NCBI RefSeq assembly: GCF_022398315.1
Contig: NZ_JAKEVF010000004.1
Coordinates: 62,001-126,000, forward strand
Source: Shewanella sp. Isolate11
GTDB lineage: Bacteria; Pseudomonadota; Gammaproteobacteria; Enterobacterales; Shewanellaceae
DNA length: 64,000 nt
Direction of reading: 5' to 3'
Positions 10,681 to 20,793 of the stretch are shown piece by piece. The number at the start of each line of letters is the position of its first letter. Within the stretch, counting starts at the first letter, position 1. A model generated the notes under the pieces. That model was not told the DNA's origin. It worked only from the letters and a program-made list of their open reading frames with translations, and made no database searches. The position numbers were made by a program, and so were the translations under genes.

Positions 10681-11655
10681 TTATTGTCCTTGCTCGAACA
10701 GGAAATGGACGATGCGTTTCTCTAAATAAAATTGGGGTTTCAATGGCGTGCCGCCATCAATAAAGCCGACATGACCGCCGTGGTTATGTAGTTCATAAAC
10801 CACCGCCGGAGCTAATTGGTTTTGGCTGGGGATCACTTCATCGTTCATAAAGGGATCGTCCTTAGCGTGGATCACCAGCGTCGGCGTTGTGATTTGGCTT
10901 AAATAGGGTAAACCGCTGGAACGGGCATAATAGTCGTCGACCCCTGTGAAACCATGAAGCGGCGCGGTGACTCTATCATCGAATAGGTGAAAGGTGGTGA
11001 GCTTGGCGACATCGGCCTGTGTCAGCGGCATCTGTGGGCTCAAGTCAGGGATGTTGAGCTTGTCATAGACTTTCTGTTGTAGCTGCTTGATCAAATAGCT
11101 TTGATACACCTTTGAAAAGCCATTTTTGAGTCGGGTGGCGCAGGCCGCTAGTTGTAAGGGCGCTGACACTACGACTGCACTTTTAATCAGACTCGCATGC
11201 TGCTGTTCGCCTAGATATTTGGCCAGCACATTGCCGCCTAAACTGTAGCCAACGGCATATATGGGGCAATTTGGAAATTGCGCTTGGAGCATCAATAAGC
11301 TGGATTGGAGATCTTGGGTATCGCCGCTGTGATAGCTACGGGCTAGTCGATTAGTGACACCCGAGCAGCTGCGATGGTGATGCACCAGGGCACAAATATT
11401 TTGTGCTGCCAATATTTGCAGTAGTCGTCTGGCATAATGGGAATTGGCACTGCCTTCTAATCCGTGGACTAAAACGACAATAGGTTCTCCTTCTACAGGG
11501 ATACCTGACCAATCGAGATCGATAAAATCACCATCATCGAGTTCGAGTCGTTGACGTTTTAAATGCGGTTTTTTTACCTTAGTGAATAGGGGTAAGATGG
11601 TTTGAATATGGGGATTTCTCGCCCACCATGGTGGTGAAAATTGGAGCTTAGTCAT
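10681..11655 (-). CDS. yheT: YheT-family alpha/beta hydrolase
   Basis: A 324-residue hydrolase of the YheT/ABHD1-3 group. Catalytic serine lies in the nucleophile elbow VGYSLGGNVLAKYLGE, with the candidate aspartate in VIHAKDDPFMND and histidine in HNHGGHVGF. The oxyanion-side motif LVHGLEGSANSHYARRL is also present. Esterase activity is likely but the natural substrate is unknown. It heads the yheT-yheU-prkB unit and is divergent from the Tat-signal gene. Confidence 0.92.
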   Translation of the reverse strand: MTKLQFSPPWWARNPHIQTILPLFTKVKKPHLKRQRLELDDGDFIDLDWSGIPVEGEPIVVLVHGLEGSANSHYARRLLQILAAQNICALVHHHRSCSGVTNRLARSYHSGDTQDLQSSLLMLQAQFPNCPIYAVGYSLGGNVLAKYLGEQQHASLIKSAVVVSAPLQLAACATRLKNGFSKVYQSYLIKQLQQKVYDKLNIPDLSPQMPLTQADVAKLTTFHLFDDRVTAPLHGFTGVDDYYARSSGLPYLSQITTPTLVIHAKDDPFMNDEVIPSQNQLAPAVVYELHNHGGHVGFIDGGTPLKPQFYLEKRIVHFLFEQGQ

Positions 11656-11791
11656 AAATTTGCTATTGCTGCATTTTAAAACGTGTGTTTAATTATGTAG
11701 GACAAGTGTAACACAGAAGTTGATGCCGGAAGAGGCAAGCTTTAATTTCAGTGTAGGCGCAAATCTTGGTTGGCTCAATGTAAGGAACACA

Positions 11792-12298
11792 ATGAAAAGA
11801 CGCACCTTTTTATTAACGGCGCTTGCGGGTACCGGTGCTTTGGCTCTGGGAGTGAACCTGTATCATCCGCCCCATGTCGGGGTGATTAAATCCCTCGATA
11901 GGGAGAACCGTCTACTGTTCAGTGTGCTGATCCCTGTGTTACTCGATGGTGCGCTGCCTCAGACGGAGTCGTTAAGGTTGGCGGCACAGAATCGCACCTT
12001 AGATGCTATCACCAATATGATCGAGGAGTTACCCAGAGAAAGCCGTGACGAATTAGGACAGTTAATTGAGCTATTGGAGTCACGCCTTGGTTTGCTGTTA
12101 TTAACCGGCAATATGACGCCATTACTGCTGCGTTCGCCGCAAGCTCTGGCCGAGATGTTAGAAACCTGGCGGAGCAGTTATTTGGACATGATGGTGTTGG
12201 CTTATCAAGGACTACGTGAATTGGTTATCGCCAGTTATTACGCTTGTCCAGAGCATTGGAGCCAGATTAATTACGAAAAGCCTCAGCTCTTTACCTGA
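11792..12298 (+). CDS. Tat-signal protein, probable small subunit of the GMC oxidoreductase
   Basis: A 168-residue protein starting MKRRTFLLTALAGTGALALG, a twin-arginine-like signal followed by a hydrophobic stretch. The longer reading from 11720 would bury this signal, and TAAGGA precedes ATG 11792. The mature part is mostly helical. It resembles the small gluconate 2-dehydrogenase subunit-3-type proteins that pair with GMC flavoenzymes, though I see no decisive motif. The GMC gene follows after 84 bases with its own ribosome site. A Tat route fits a partner that carries a folded flavoprotein to the periplasm. Confidence 0.75.
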   Translation: MKRRTFLLTALAGTGALALGVNLYHPPHVGVIKSLDRENRLLFSVLIPVLLDGALPQTESLRLAAQNRTLDAITNMIEELPRESRDELGQLIELLESRLGLLLLTGNMTPLLLRSPQALAEMLETWRSSYLDMMVLAYQGLRELVIASYYACPEHWSQINYEKPQLFT

Positions 12299-12382
12299 TC
12301 AACTCGACAAGCATCAGATGAAATTTTCAATCACCTATTTAATCATTTGTTCAAATAAAAGCACCACCCTGGAGGGTAAGTT

Positions 12383-13990
12383 GTGGCGATAGCAGATCCC
12401 ATAGTTGAAGGTTTAGCGGGAGGCTGGCATCACATCGATGGCAGTACACTGACAGGCAATGTCACTCTCGAAGCCGATGTCGTCATTGTTGGAAGTGGAG
12501 CTGGTGGTGGTGTCGCTGCAGAGATCTTATCCAAAGCAGGCTTGTCGGTGATTATCGTCGAAGGTGGTCCGCTTAAGTCTTCCGAGAGCTTCAATATGGA
12601 GGAGCGCCGTGCTTATCCTAATCTGTATCAGCAAGCAGCCTCGATGAAAACCAAAGACAAGGGCATTGGAATCTTTCAAGGCCGTGCCGTCGGTGGGTCG
12701 ACTACAGTGAATTGGACCACCTCTATCCGCACTCCAGACAATACCTTAGATTATTGGGCGAAGCAGAAATCCGTTGCTGGTCTTAATAGCGAAAGCTTAG
12801 CGCCTTGGTTTGAGCAGATGGAACAGCGACTGAATATCAAGCAGTGGAGCTACGATCCCAACCGCAACAATATGGCGCTGAAAAATGGTTGTGAGGCGCT
12901 AGGCTGGCAATACACTCGCATTAAACGCAATGTCGCAGGCTGCTGGAATACTGGCTATTGCGGCATGGGCTGTCCGGTTAATGCTAAGCAGTCGATGTTG
13001 ATAACCACGATTCCTTCGGCGCTAGATCAGGGAGCAATTCTTGTCAGCCGCGCCAAAGTTACCAAAATCGAACATCATAAAGAAAAAATATTTGCCCTTA
13101 AGGCACAGGCGCTGAGTGAATCGTTAAACTTCACTGGCGTCGAACTGATGTTTAAGGCCAAACACTATGTGTTAAGCGCCGGGTCTATTCATACGCCGGT
13201 GATGATGATGCAATCGAAACTAACCGATCCTTATGAAATACTCGGTAAGCGTATCTTTTTGCATCCTACTGTGCTCAGCGGCGCATTATTTAGCGATGCG
13301 GTAAACGCCCATAGCGGCGCGCCTCAATCGATTTATAGCGATCAATTTGTGTGGCAAAACGGTGCCGATGGTGAGCTGGGTTATAAATTGGAAGTACCAC
13401 CAGTGCATCCGGTGTTGATCTCATCGAAAACCTTAGGTTTTGGTCAGAGTCATGCCGAGTTGATGGCCAAGTTTAATCAAATGCAAGTCACTATCGCCTT
13501 GGTGCGAGACGGCTTCCATCCGCAGAGCCAAGGCGGCACTGTAGAGTTAACACCCCATGGTTTCAACTTAGATTATCCCTTAGAACAAGCGTTCTGGGAT
13601 GCGGCACGGCGCGCATTTGCCAGTATGGCGGAGTTACAGTTTGCGGCGGGGGCGAAAAAAGTCTTACCTATCAGTGAAGGCATGCCTTTTATGACCAGTT
13701 GGACACAGGCCAAGCAGGCCATCAGTGAGATGGATTTAGCGCCGTTAAAAACCGTGGTGGCTAGTGCTCATGTGATGGGGGGCTGCCCAATGGGAGAAGA
13801 CACGCAATTGGCGATGGTTAATAGTCAGGGCGACTCACATTATTATGAAAATCTGTCGGTGATGGATGGCTCGATTTTCCCGACCAGCTTAGGCGCAAAC
13901 CCGCAGTTGTCTGTGTATGGCATCACGGCGCGTAATGCCACGCTACTTGCCGAGCGATTAAAGCCTCAGTCGGTGACGCAGTCTAGTTAA
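12383..13990 (+). CDS. GMC-family FAD oxidoreductase
   Basis: A 535-residue glucose-methanol-choline oxidoreductase. The N-terminal FAD-binding motif is VVIVGSGAGGGVAAEIL, then GRAVGGSTTVNWTTSIR. The C-terminal GMC signature includes HVMGGCPMGEDTQLAMVN and MDGSIFPTSLGANPQLSVYG. A cysteine-rich segment NTGYCGMGCP near residue 195 is typical of the alcohol/sugar dehydrogenase branch. It has no signal peptide of its own, so export would depend on the upstream Tat protein. The alcohol substrate is unknown. The GTG start has a GGAGGGTAAG ribosome site. The two genes interrupt the yheT-yheS neighbourhood. Confidence 0.88.
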   Translation: MAIADPIVEGLAGGWHHIDGSTLTGNVTLEADVVIVGSGAGGGVAAEILSKAGLSVIIVEGGPLKSSESFNMEERRAYPNLYQQAASMKTKDKGIGIFQGRAVGGSTTVNWTTSIRTPDNTLDYWAKQKSVAGLNSESLAPWFEQMEQRLNIKQWSYDPNRNNMALKNGCEALGWQYTRIKRNVAGCWNTGYCGMGCPVNAKQSMLITTIPSALDQGAILVSRAKVTKIEHHKEKIFALKAQALSESLNFTGVELMFKAKHYVLSAGSIHTPVMMMQSKLTDPYEILGKRIFLHPTVLSGALFSDAVNAHSGAPQSIYSDQFVWQNGADGELGYKLEVPPVHPVLISSKTLGFGQSHAELMAKFNQMQVTIALVRDGFHPQSQGGTVELTPHGFNLDYPLEQAFWDAARRAFASMAELQFAAGAKKVLPISEGMPFMTSWTQAKQAISEMDLAPLKTVVASAHVMGGCPMGEDTQLAMVNSQGDSHYYENLSVMDGSIFPTSLGANPQLSVYGITARNATLLAERLKPQSVTQSS

Positions 13991-14009
13991 CTGGGGTTTG
14001 GTTAGCTCG

Positions 14010-14042
14010 GCGGCTCATGAGGTGCGGTTAAGTATGAGCCGC
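14010..14042. terminator. possible hairpin between convergent GMC and TIGR02444 genes
   Basis: A 9-bp perfect stem GCGGCTCAT/ATGAGCCGC with a 15-nt loop spans the stop codon of the minus-strand gene. No T run follows, so the terminator role is uncertain. Confidence 0.35.
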
Positions 14043-14516
14043 GAGTGAACTCAGCTGAGGATAATCACTGCTATCGAGGCCAAACAGCAATAAGTAGCCT
14101 TGGAGGTTAGTCGAAGATTCAGCAGGCGAGACAGGCTGGATTGACGCATCGTTTTGGTTAGCCGTTAACTGATTAAGCTTGCGTAACAGTAAGCTCTGAG
14201 TCTTGCGCTCTAACATCAATTCGACTTCGAGCATCTTCTGATACTCTTCACCCTCTAGATGATGCTTACTCAACTTTCTCAGGCGGCGATAGGGCTGTAA
14301 CACTCGTTGATCATGATGGTCGATTTCGACAAACAGTTGCTGCCATTGTTGGCGGCTCAGTACATAGTCTTGTTGATCTAGCCACAGCGCCAGCAGCAAC
14401 AGATTTACGTTAACCCCATATTCATCCTGCAGATTGATAAATAGTGGCTGTTGCTGGGCGTAAATCTGATCGCAAGTTTGCCATAACGATGCTGTAAATG
14501 GCTTAGCTACATTCAT
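14028..14516 (-). CDS. TIGR02444 family protein (DUF2390)
   Basis: A 162-residue, leucine- and glutamine-rich helical protein. It matches the TIGR02444 family in size and start (SLWQTCDQIYAQQQPLFINLQDEYGVNVNLLLLALWLDQQ). Function is unknown. It lies 116 bases downstream of yheS on the same strand, as in related genomes. Confidence 0.82.
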   Translation of the reverse strand: MNVAKPFTASLWQTCDQIYAQQQPLFINLQDEYGVNVNLLLLALWLDQQDYVLSRQQWQQLFVEIDHHDQRVLQPYRRLRKLSKHHLEGEEYQKMLEVELMLERKTQSLLLRKLNQLTANQNDASIQPVSPAESSTNLQGYLLLFGLDSSDYPQLSSLAAHT

Positions 14517-14632
14517 ATTGCTTCCTTTGCTTTGCAGTCCTTTCCATGTCTTTTAGACCGTTTTATCTTTACTGGCTCTCTCAATTCTGAGCCTCTAGCC
14601 TCGGCTCCTTGAATTACGATTTTAATTAAATA

Positions 14633-16546
14633 CTAGCTTAGCTCGGCATTAACCTGTTTTTCGATGGCTTCGATCTCTTCTTGTAACTCAAGCCACTCCA
14701 TCTCACTCTCTTCGAGGGCTTGAGTGAGTTGAGTTCGCTCACTTAATACTTCAGTGAGTTGAGCCTTATTGTCGGCATCGTACAGGCTGGTATCGGCCAA
14801 CAGGTTTTCCAGTTCACTGAGGCGCTCATTGTGCTGCTGCTGTGCTTTTTCCAGTTTGGCTTGCGCTTTCTTGTGGGGCGATAGCTTTTGTCTTAACTCG
14901 GCTTCTAGGCGTTTTTGCAGTTTTTTATCTTGAGCAGGGGTCGCGTCCAGTATCACTTCGCTCTTGTTATCACTCTTAGCCGCATCTAATAACCATTGAT
15001 GATAATCATCGAGGTCGCCGTCGAAACTGCGTACTTCTCCTTGATCCACAAGATAATAATCACTACAGCTCAGACGCAGTAAGTGTCTATCATGGGAGAC
15101 GATAATCATCGCGCCTTCGAAAGATTGCAGTGCCATTGTCAGGGAATGGCGCATCTCAAGATCTAAGTGGTTGGTGGGCTCATCCAGCAGTAACAGGTTG
15201 GGACGTTGCCACACCAGTAGCGCCAACACTAAACGGGCTTTTTCACCACCAGAGAAAGGTCGCACTGGTGAGAGTGCCATATCGCCATGAAAGCCATAAC
15301 CGCCGAGAAAATCACGTAGCTCTTGTTCTCTGTGTGTCGGTGCTAAGCGGGTAAGGTGTTGCAGTGGCGAATCATCGAGACGCAAAAATTCAATTTGATG
15401 CTGGGCGAAATAGCCAATATTCAGGCCAGGATTAGTCTCATACAAACCGCTCATTGGCTTAAGTTGCTCTGACAACAGTTTGATTAGCGTGGATTTACCC
15501 GCGCCATTGCGTCCTAACAAACCGATGCGAGCACCGGGCACCAAGTTCAGGTGAACATGATTTAAAATGGCTTTGTCGCCATAGCCGACAGAGACTTTTT
15601 CCATGGTCACTAGCGGATTAGGCAATGCTTCGGGGGCTCGAAACTCCATATAGAATGGGCTGTCGGCCTTTGAGGGCAATAAATCGGTCATCCGCTCCAA
15701 GGCTTTTAAGCGACTCTGGGCCTGTTTCGCTTTACTGGCCTTATAGCGAAAACGGTCGACGAAAGATTGCATGTGCGAACGCTCTTTCTGTTGGCGTTCG
15801 TAGGCCACTTGTTGCTGCGCCATACGCTCGGCGCGGATCCGCTCAAACGCGCTGTAATTACCTTTGTAGTAGTTAAGCTTTTGCTGTTCTACATGAACGA
15901 TTTCATCGACGATGGCATCGATAAAGTCTCTGTCGTGACTGATTAAGACTAAGGTGCCTTGGTAAGATTTAATCCAACCTTCGAGCCAATACATTGTGTC
16001 TAAATCTAAGTGGTTGGTAGGCTCATCCAGTAACAAGAGTTCTGAGCGACACAGTAGCGCCTGAGCCAAGTTAAGACGCATACGCCAACCACCGGAAAAA
16101 CTTTTGACAGGGTTTTTCTGCTCGGCTTCACTAAAGCCTAAACCTGCTAATAAACTGGCGGCACGAGAATGAATCGCATAGCCGCCGATGGCATCAATTT
16201 TGCCGTGCAGCAGGGCAATTGCATTACCATCATCATCCAGCTGAGCCTGATGTAACGCTTGCTCTAGCTGACGATATTCTCGATCGCCATCGATAACATA
16301 CTCGATAGCACTCACATCCAGCGCTGGTGTTTCCTGAGCTACGGTGGCAATTTGCCAGCCACTGGGGACATTAATTTCGCCCTTGTCCAAGCTCAGGTGA
16401 CCTAAGATCAGTGCCAGCAACGAAGACTTACCTGTGCCGTTGGCCCCCACAAGACCCACTTTATGGCCGGGATAAATGGTCAGTGAGGTTTCGTCCAATA
16501 AGGTTTTGGAACCACGGATAAGTTGTGCTTGGGTGATGGTGATCAT
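14633..16546 (-). CDS. yheS: ABC-F ATPase YheS, ribosome-associated
   Basis: A soluble 637-residue ABC-F protein without membrane segments. There are two ATPase domains: Walker A GANGTGKSS and GRNGAGKST, signatures FSGGWRMRLNLAQALL and FSGGEKARLVLALL, and two LLLLDEPTNHLDL Walker B regions. A basic linker near residues 240-290 (ERIRAERMAQQQVAYERQQ) forms the P-site tRNA interaction motif arm. The C-terminal 100 residues are a coiled coil. ABC-F proteins act on stalled or starting ribosomes. Confidence 0.94.
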   Translation of the reverse strand: MITITQAQLIRGSKTLLDETSLTIYPGHKVGLVGANGTGKSSLLALILGHLSLDKGEINVPSGWQIATVAQETPALDVSAIEYVIDGDREYRQLEQALHQAQLDDDGNAIALLHGKIDAIGGYAIHSRAASLLAGLGFSEAEQKNPVKSFSGGWRMRLNLAQALLCRSELLLLDEPTNHLDLDTMYWLEGWIKSYQGTLVLISHDRDFIDAIVDEIVHVEQQKLNYYKGNYSAFERIRAERMAQQQVAYERQQKERSHMQSFVDRFRYKASKAKQAQSRLKALERMTDLLPSKADSPFYMEFRAPEALPNPLVTMEKVSVGYGDKAILNHVHLNLVPGARIGLLGRNGAGKSTLIKLLSEQLKPMSGLYETNPGLNIGYFAQHQIEFLRLDDSPLQHLTRLAPTHREQELRDFLGGYGFHGDMALSPVRPFSGGEKARLVLALLVWQRPNLLLLDEPTNHLDLEMRHSLTMALQSFEGAMIIVSHDRHLLRLSCSDYYLVDQGEVRSFDGDLDDYHQWLLDAAKSDNKSEVILDATPAQDKKLQKRLEAELRQKLSPHKKAQAKLEKAQQQHNERLSELENLLADTSLYDADNKAQLTEVLSERTQLTQALEESEMEWLELQEEIEAIEKQVNAELS

Positions 16547-16713
16547 TAAAAAGTCGACTTGAAGCTAGCTGGAGATAATGGCCAAGGATAATACCCTAGA
16601 ACCGACTATGCTTGCTATGTTTTAGGTCGAACAATTATACGGTGTTTTAGATCTGTTTATGGCAAAATAACCTCAGTCCCACCTTGATGGTCAGTAATAC
16701 AGGTTAATACCAA

Positions 16714-16908
16714 GTGAAAAGAGTCAAAAAACGTTTTGTTGCAGGAGCCAAGTGTCCCAAGTGTCAGGCGCAAGACAGCATAGTACTGTTTAAAGAGCAG
16801 GGCGTAGAAACCGTTGAATGTGTCGAGTGTGACTATCGCGAGCAACAAGCTGAACAGCAGGTCGCCGCTAAAGCCAGCGGCGATGTTATCGGGGTTTTTA
16901 AACCTTAG
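16714..16908 (+). CDS. yheV: YheV-family zinc-ribbon protein
   Basis: A 64-residue protein with two CxxC pairs (AKCPKCQAQD and VECVECDYRE) that form a probable zinc ribbon. Length and start agree with the YheV/TIGR02443 family, neighbour of yheS in enterobacteria. The GTG start is the only one possible in frame, because a stop lies just upstream. Function is unknown. Confidence 0.87.
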   Translation: MKRVKKRFVAGAKCPKCQAQDSIVLFKEQGVETVECVECDYREQQAEQQVAAKASGDVIGVFKP

Positions 16909-16935
16909 CTTGGTTTTTAGCCTTAAGCTGGAAGT

Positions 16936-17247
16936 TTAATCCTTAAAACCTTGTTGTAAGAAGAGATGACGGGTCTGGTTAAAACGAGACTCGTCGCATT
17001 CGATAAAATCGATACCCAGTTGGGCGTTTTCTTGGCGAAACTTATCGAGCTTGGCAATTTCATACTCATTCATCACGATATTCATCGCTTCGACGGTCCA
17101 TTCAGGCTCACCTAAGCCGACATCAACTTCATCGGGGTCATAATGGGTGACCATCCAGTCTTGTAGCTGTTCGGCGCTGATCGCTTGCTGTTTCCAAAGG
17201 TTAATTTGCTCAATTAACTGAGCTTTGGTGATATTGGCTTTATTCAT
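16936..17247 (-). CDS. conserved hypothetical protein, acidic
   Basis: A 103-residue acidic protein starting MNKANITKAQLIEQINLWKQ. It appears helical, with the segment HYDPDEVDVGLGEPEW in the middle. I know no functional family for it. A longer frame reaches 17349, but the extra 34 residues look unlike a protein start, so ATG 17247 was chosen. It is convergent with yheV and divergent from dbpA. Confidence 0.6.
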   Translation of the reverse strand: MNKANITKAQLIEQINLWKQQAISAEQLQDWMVTHYDPDEVDVGLGEPEWTVEAMNIVMNEYEIAKLDKFRQENAQLGIDFIECDESRFNQTRHLFLQQGFKD

Positions 17248-17441
17248 AAGCTGACTTATCTTCTGAGTCTTGTTGAGACAATTGGCTGTAGGGTAACCGT
17301 AAATGGAGTTGGATGCGATATCTTGCCGATGATTTACCGCGATTGCCACAGCATCTTGGCTAAAAGATTGCTATAATCGCCGCCAATTACTTTGACTGTT
17401 GCAGCGCGACAGTTGTAAGCCTCTCCGATTAGGAAAATACC

Positions 17442-18881
17442 GTGACTCAAGCCACTCCCCCAGCCGCTAATAATCAAGCCGCCAATAATCAAGTCGATAA
17501 CAGCACCGCATTTGAGCGTTTGCCGTTAAAAACCGAATTGCTCGATACCCTAAAAACCATAGGTTTCGAGGCGATGACGCCGATTCAGGCAGCCAGTCTT
17601 CCCGCTATTCTCGACGGTGAAGATGTTATTGGTCAGGGCAAAACGGGTTCAGGGAAAACGGCGGCGTTTGGCTTAGGGTTGCTGAATAAGCTCAATGTGA
17701 AGCGTTTTCGTATTCAAGCCATGGTGATGTGTCCGACCCGTGAACTGGCGGATCAGGTGGCTGCGGATCTGCGTACCTTGGCGCGCGGTATTCATAACAT
17801 CAAAATTCTAACCCTGTGTGGCGGCGTGCCTATGGGGCCTCAAATTGGTTCTTTAGAACACGGCGCGCACATTATTGTGGGTACGCCAGGGCGTATCATA
17901 GATCATCTGGATCGTGGCCGTTTAGACTTAGATAACGTCAATATGTTGGTGCTCGATGAAGCGGATCGCATGTTGGAAATGGGCTTTCAAAAAGAGCTCG
18001 ATGCCATCATGTTAGCCGTGCCTCGTGAGCGTCAGACCTTGTTATTTAGCGCCACTTTCCCTGAGCAGATCCAAACCATTAGCGAGCAGTTTTTGGTTAA
18101 CCCTGTGATGGTTAAAGTTGAACAAAAACATGATGGTAATACGATTGAGCAGCACTTCTATGAGTGTGGTAACAATAACGATCGAATGAAGGCATTGCAG
18201 CTGTTATTGCTGGCTAACCGTCCTGAAAGTGCGGTGGTGTTTTGTAATACCAAGCGTGAGACCAAAGATGTGGCGGCGAAATTGACCAACGCAGGTTTTA
18301 GCGTGGTTGCCCTACATGGCGATCTGGAGCAGCGCGATCGCGATCAGATGTTACTGAGGTTTGCCAACAAGAGCGCCAGCGTGATGGTGGCGACAGATGT
18401 GGCGGCTCGTGGCTTAGACATAGATGCGCTGGATATGGTGGTTAACTACCATGTGGCTTACGACACCGAGGTGCATATTCACCGTATCGGTCGTACCGGA
18501 CGCGCAGGCAGTAAAGGTGCGGCGCACACCTTCTTCAATCATGAAGATGGTTACAAAATTGCCTTGTTAGAAGATGAAATTGGTCGTGATATTGTTGGTG
18601 AGGCCTTGCCCAGTGAAAGCCTGCTTGATACTTATCCGCCGCAGCCTCGCATGGTGACGATTCAAATCGATGGCGGCAAAAAGAACAAAGTACGTCCGGG
18701 TGATATCTTAGGGTGTTTGACTGGCGATAATGGGATTGAAGGTTCACAAGTCGGTAAGATTAAAATCACCGAATTCCGCTCTTACGTCGCAGTGGATCGC
18801 AAGGTACTGAATAAGGCGCTTAACAAGATTATTAAAGGCAAGCTCAAGGGCAAAAGCTATCGTGCATGGGAGTTAAGATAG
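17442..18881 (+). CDS. dbpA: ATP-dependent RNA helicase DbpA
   Basis: DEAD-box helicase that acts in 50S ribosome assembly through hairpin 92 of 23S rRNA. The 479-residue protein has motif I GKTGSGKTAA, motif [15 protein letters not shown], motif III FSATFPEQ and motif [12 protein letters not shown]. The C-terminal 75 residues form a DbpA-type RNA-binding domain (MVTIQIDGGKKNKVRPGDILGCL). The N-terminus has an Asn/Ala-rich lead. GTG start. A strong terminator separates it from the convergent rhlE gene. Confidence 0.94.
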   Translation: MTQATPPAANNQAANNQVDNSTAFERLPLKTELLDTLKTIGFEAMTPIQAASLPAILDGEDVIGQGKTGSGKTAAFGLGLLNKLNVKRFRIQAMVMCPTRELADQVAADLRTLARGIHNIKILTLCGGVPMGPQIGSLEHGAHIIVGTPGRIIDHLDRGRLDLDNVNMLVLDEADRMLEMGFQKELDAIMLAVPRERQTLLFSATFPEQIQTISEQFLVNPVMVKVEQKHDGNTIEQHFYECGNNNDRMKALQLLLLANRPESAVVFCNTKRETKDVAAKLTNAGFSVVALHGDLEQRDRDQMLLRFANKSASVMVATDVAARGLDIDALDMVVNYHVAYDTEVHIHRIGRTGRAGSKGAAHTFFNHEDGYKIALLEDEIGRDIVGEALPSESLLDTYPPQPRMVTIQIDGGKKNKVRPGDILGCLTGDNGIEGSQVGKIKITEFRSYVAVDRKVLNKALNKIIKGKLKGKSYRAWELR

Positions 18882-18904
18882 CCTCTAAGCCGGCATTACA
18901 AAAT

Positions 18905-18938
18905 AAAAAGGAGCTAACTTAGGTTAGCTCCTTTTTTG
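18905..18938. terminator. bidirectional terminator between dbpA and rhlE
   Basis: A 14-bp stem (AAAAAGGAGCTAAC with GTTAGCTCCTTTTT) and a 4-nt loop, with A and T tracts on either side, between two convergent helicase genes. Confidence 0.92.
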
Positions 18939-18964
18939 TTATTTCAGTCTATATATTTGAAGTG

Positions 18965-20416
18965 TTAGCTTTTTGCGGCGGCAGCGGGGTTGGAGCGACG
19001 AGAACGACGGCGAGCGGGCGCGTTGCCATCTTTATGCTCGCTCTTACCTTGGTGTGGACGGCGTGCTTTATTCGGCTTTGGCTTTTGCGTCTGACTTTGT
19101 GAACTGTCCTTATCAGGCGCTTTTTGAGCTTCATTTTTACCAGCCTTGTTACCCGCTTTATTGCCCGTGCTAGCTTGATTCGAACGCGAAGCAGGGCGGC
19201 GATTGTCCTGTTTTGCTGCGGCGTTACGTGGGCCTTTATGTTGCCCATGACGCTTAGGAGTTAAATCTGTGGTGGCAAGCGCGTGAGTCGGCTCGAAACC
19301 TTCGACTTCACTACGAGGCAGCACTTTACCGATCAGGCGTTCGATATCCGCTAACAACTTAGTTTCTTCACTGCTCACCAAAGAGATCGCCTTACCATTG
19401 GCGCCTGCACGGCCTGTTCGGCCAATACGATGTACATAATCTTCTGGCACATTGGGCAGATCGAAATTAACCACTTGGGGAAGCTGATCGATATCTAAGC
19501 CACGCGCAGCAATGTCGGTTGCCACTAATACCCGTACTTCGCCGCTTTTGAAATTAGCTAGCGCTTTGGTGCGCGCGCCTTGACTCTTATTGCCATGAAT
19601 CGCCGCTGCAGTGATGCCTTTGGCCTCTAAGTTTTTAGCCAATCGGTTGGCGCCATGTTTGGTACGGCTAAATACCAATACTTGTTGCCAGTCGTGCTGT
19701 TTGATCAACGTTATCAAGGCCGCAGATTTACGGGTTTTATCGACAGGGCATATCAGCTGCTCGACACTGTTAGCCGTGGTGTTACGCGGGGTGACTGATA
19801 TCTCAACTGGATTATTTACTAAGCCTTTGGCTAAGGTTCGGATCTCATTAGAAAAAGTGGCTGAGAACATCAGGTTTTGGCGTTTGGGCGGTAAAATCGC
19901 CAAGACTTTTTTGATGTCATGGATAAAGCCCATGTCGAGCATACGGTCGGCTTCGTCGAGGACTAAAATCTCTAGCTGGCTAAAACTTAAGGCTTTTTGG
20001 TTATACAGATCCAATAATCGTCCCGGTGTTGCCACTAAAATATCGACGCCGCGACTAAGCTGCTTAATTTGTGGCACGATTCCCACACCACCAAATACAA
20101 CGGCGCTGCGTAGTGGCAAGTTCTTCCCATAAGTTGTTACGCTTTCGGCAATTTGCGCTGCCAGTTCCCTTGTGGGTGTTAATACCAAGGCGCGTACTTG
20201 TTTCGCTCGGGCGCGTTCACCACGGCTGAGCAGTTCAAGTAGTGGCAAGGTAAAACCTGCGGTTTTTCCGGTTCCGGTTTGTGCTGCGGCCATGACATCT
20301 TTGCCTTCCAAAACCGCAGGAATCGCTTGGGCTTGGATAGGCGAAGGGGTTTGATAACCTTTTTGCTCGACAGCTTTTAAAATAGGAGCAGATAAACCTA
20401 GGGAGGTAAAACTCAT
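18965..20416 (-). CDS. rhlE: DEAD-box RNA helicase, RhlE type
   Basis: A 483-residue helicase starting [21 protein letters not shown], with [32 protein letters not shown] and [10 protein letters not shown] motifs. The final 110 residues are low-complexity and very basic (lysine, arginine, asparagine, glutamine rich), a typical RNA-binding tail of the RhlE branch. RhlE proteins work in ribosome maturation and cold adaptation. The 377 bp upstream (20417-20793) contain no gene; they must hold the promoters for this gene and the divergent DUF3622 gene. Confidence 0.92.
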   Translation of the reverse strand: MSFTSLGLSAPILKAVEQKGYQTPSPIQAQAIPAVLEGKDVMAAAQTGTGKTAGFTLPLLELLSRGERARAKQVRALVLTPTRELAAQIAESVTTYGKNLPLRSAVVFGGVGIVPQIKQLSRGVDILVATPGRLLDLYNQKALSFSQLEILVLDEADRMLDMGFIHDIKKVLAILPPKRQNLMFSATFSNEIRTLAKGLVNNPVEISVTPRNTTANSVEQLICPVDKTRKSAALITLIKQHDWQQVLVFSRTKHGANRLAKNLEAKGITAAAIHGNKSQGARTKALANFKSGEVRVLVATDIAARGLDIDQLPQVVNFDLPNVPEDYVHRIGRTGRAGANGKAISLVSSEETKLLADIERLIGKVLPRSEVEGFEPTHALATTDLTPKRHGQHKGPRNAAAKQDNRRPASRSNQASTGNKAGNKAGKNEAQKAPDKDSSQSQTQKPKPNKARRPHQGKSEHKDGNAPARRRSRRSNPAAAAKS

Positions 20417-20643
20417 AGATGGGTCTCTTGAGGCTGCTTGGGCAGCGAAATTCAGGGGGCCAAGTACGTTGGCGGGCGTGCAGCTTACAGGATCTGCCTT
20501 CTGAGCGCTAATTATTCGATAAAACTGACACTATTGTTGCAGTTTAGCTTAAGCTTGGCTGGTGGATCACACTTGTTTTTACCACTGACTTTGGGCCTTA
20601 GTAGCGATAATTCAATTTAATCGAGTTATTCGAGCTATCATGA

Positions 20644-20671
20644 TTGAGTTTTGTGCAAATGAGACTACAAT
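20644..20671 (+). promoter_or_regulatory. candidate sigma-70 promoter for the DUF3622 gene
   Basis: TTGAGT (20644-20649) and TACAAT (20666-20671) are separated by 16 bases on the + strand, about 120 bases before the start codon. Confidence 0.4.
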
Positions 20672-20793
20672 AGCCGCCTTTCGGGCTATCCCTCACTTGG
20701 GTAATGCCCATAGTTGGAATCTGTTTTTGGCAAGTGTTGATAGCGAATGTAAACGCTCGAAGAGCATGCCTTTACTCAATTTAGGATTGAATC

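Noticed and set aside
18949..19248. Basic 99-codon frame under the rhlE tail
   Set aside because: An alternative reading of the low-complexity 3' end of rhlE, not an independent gene.
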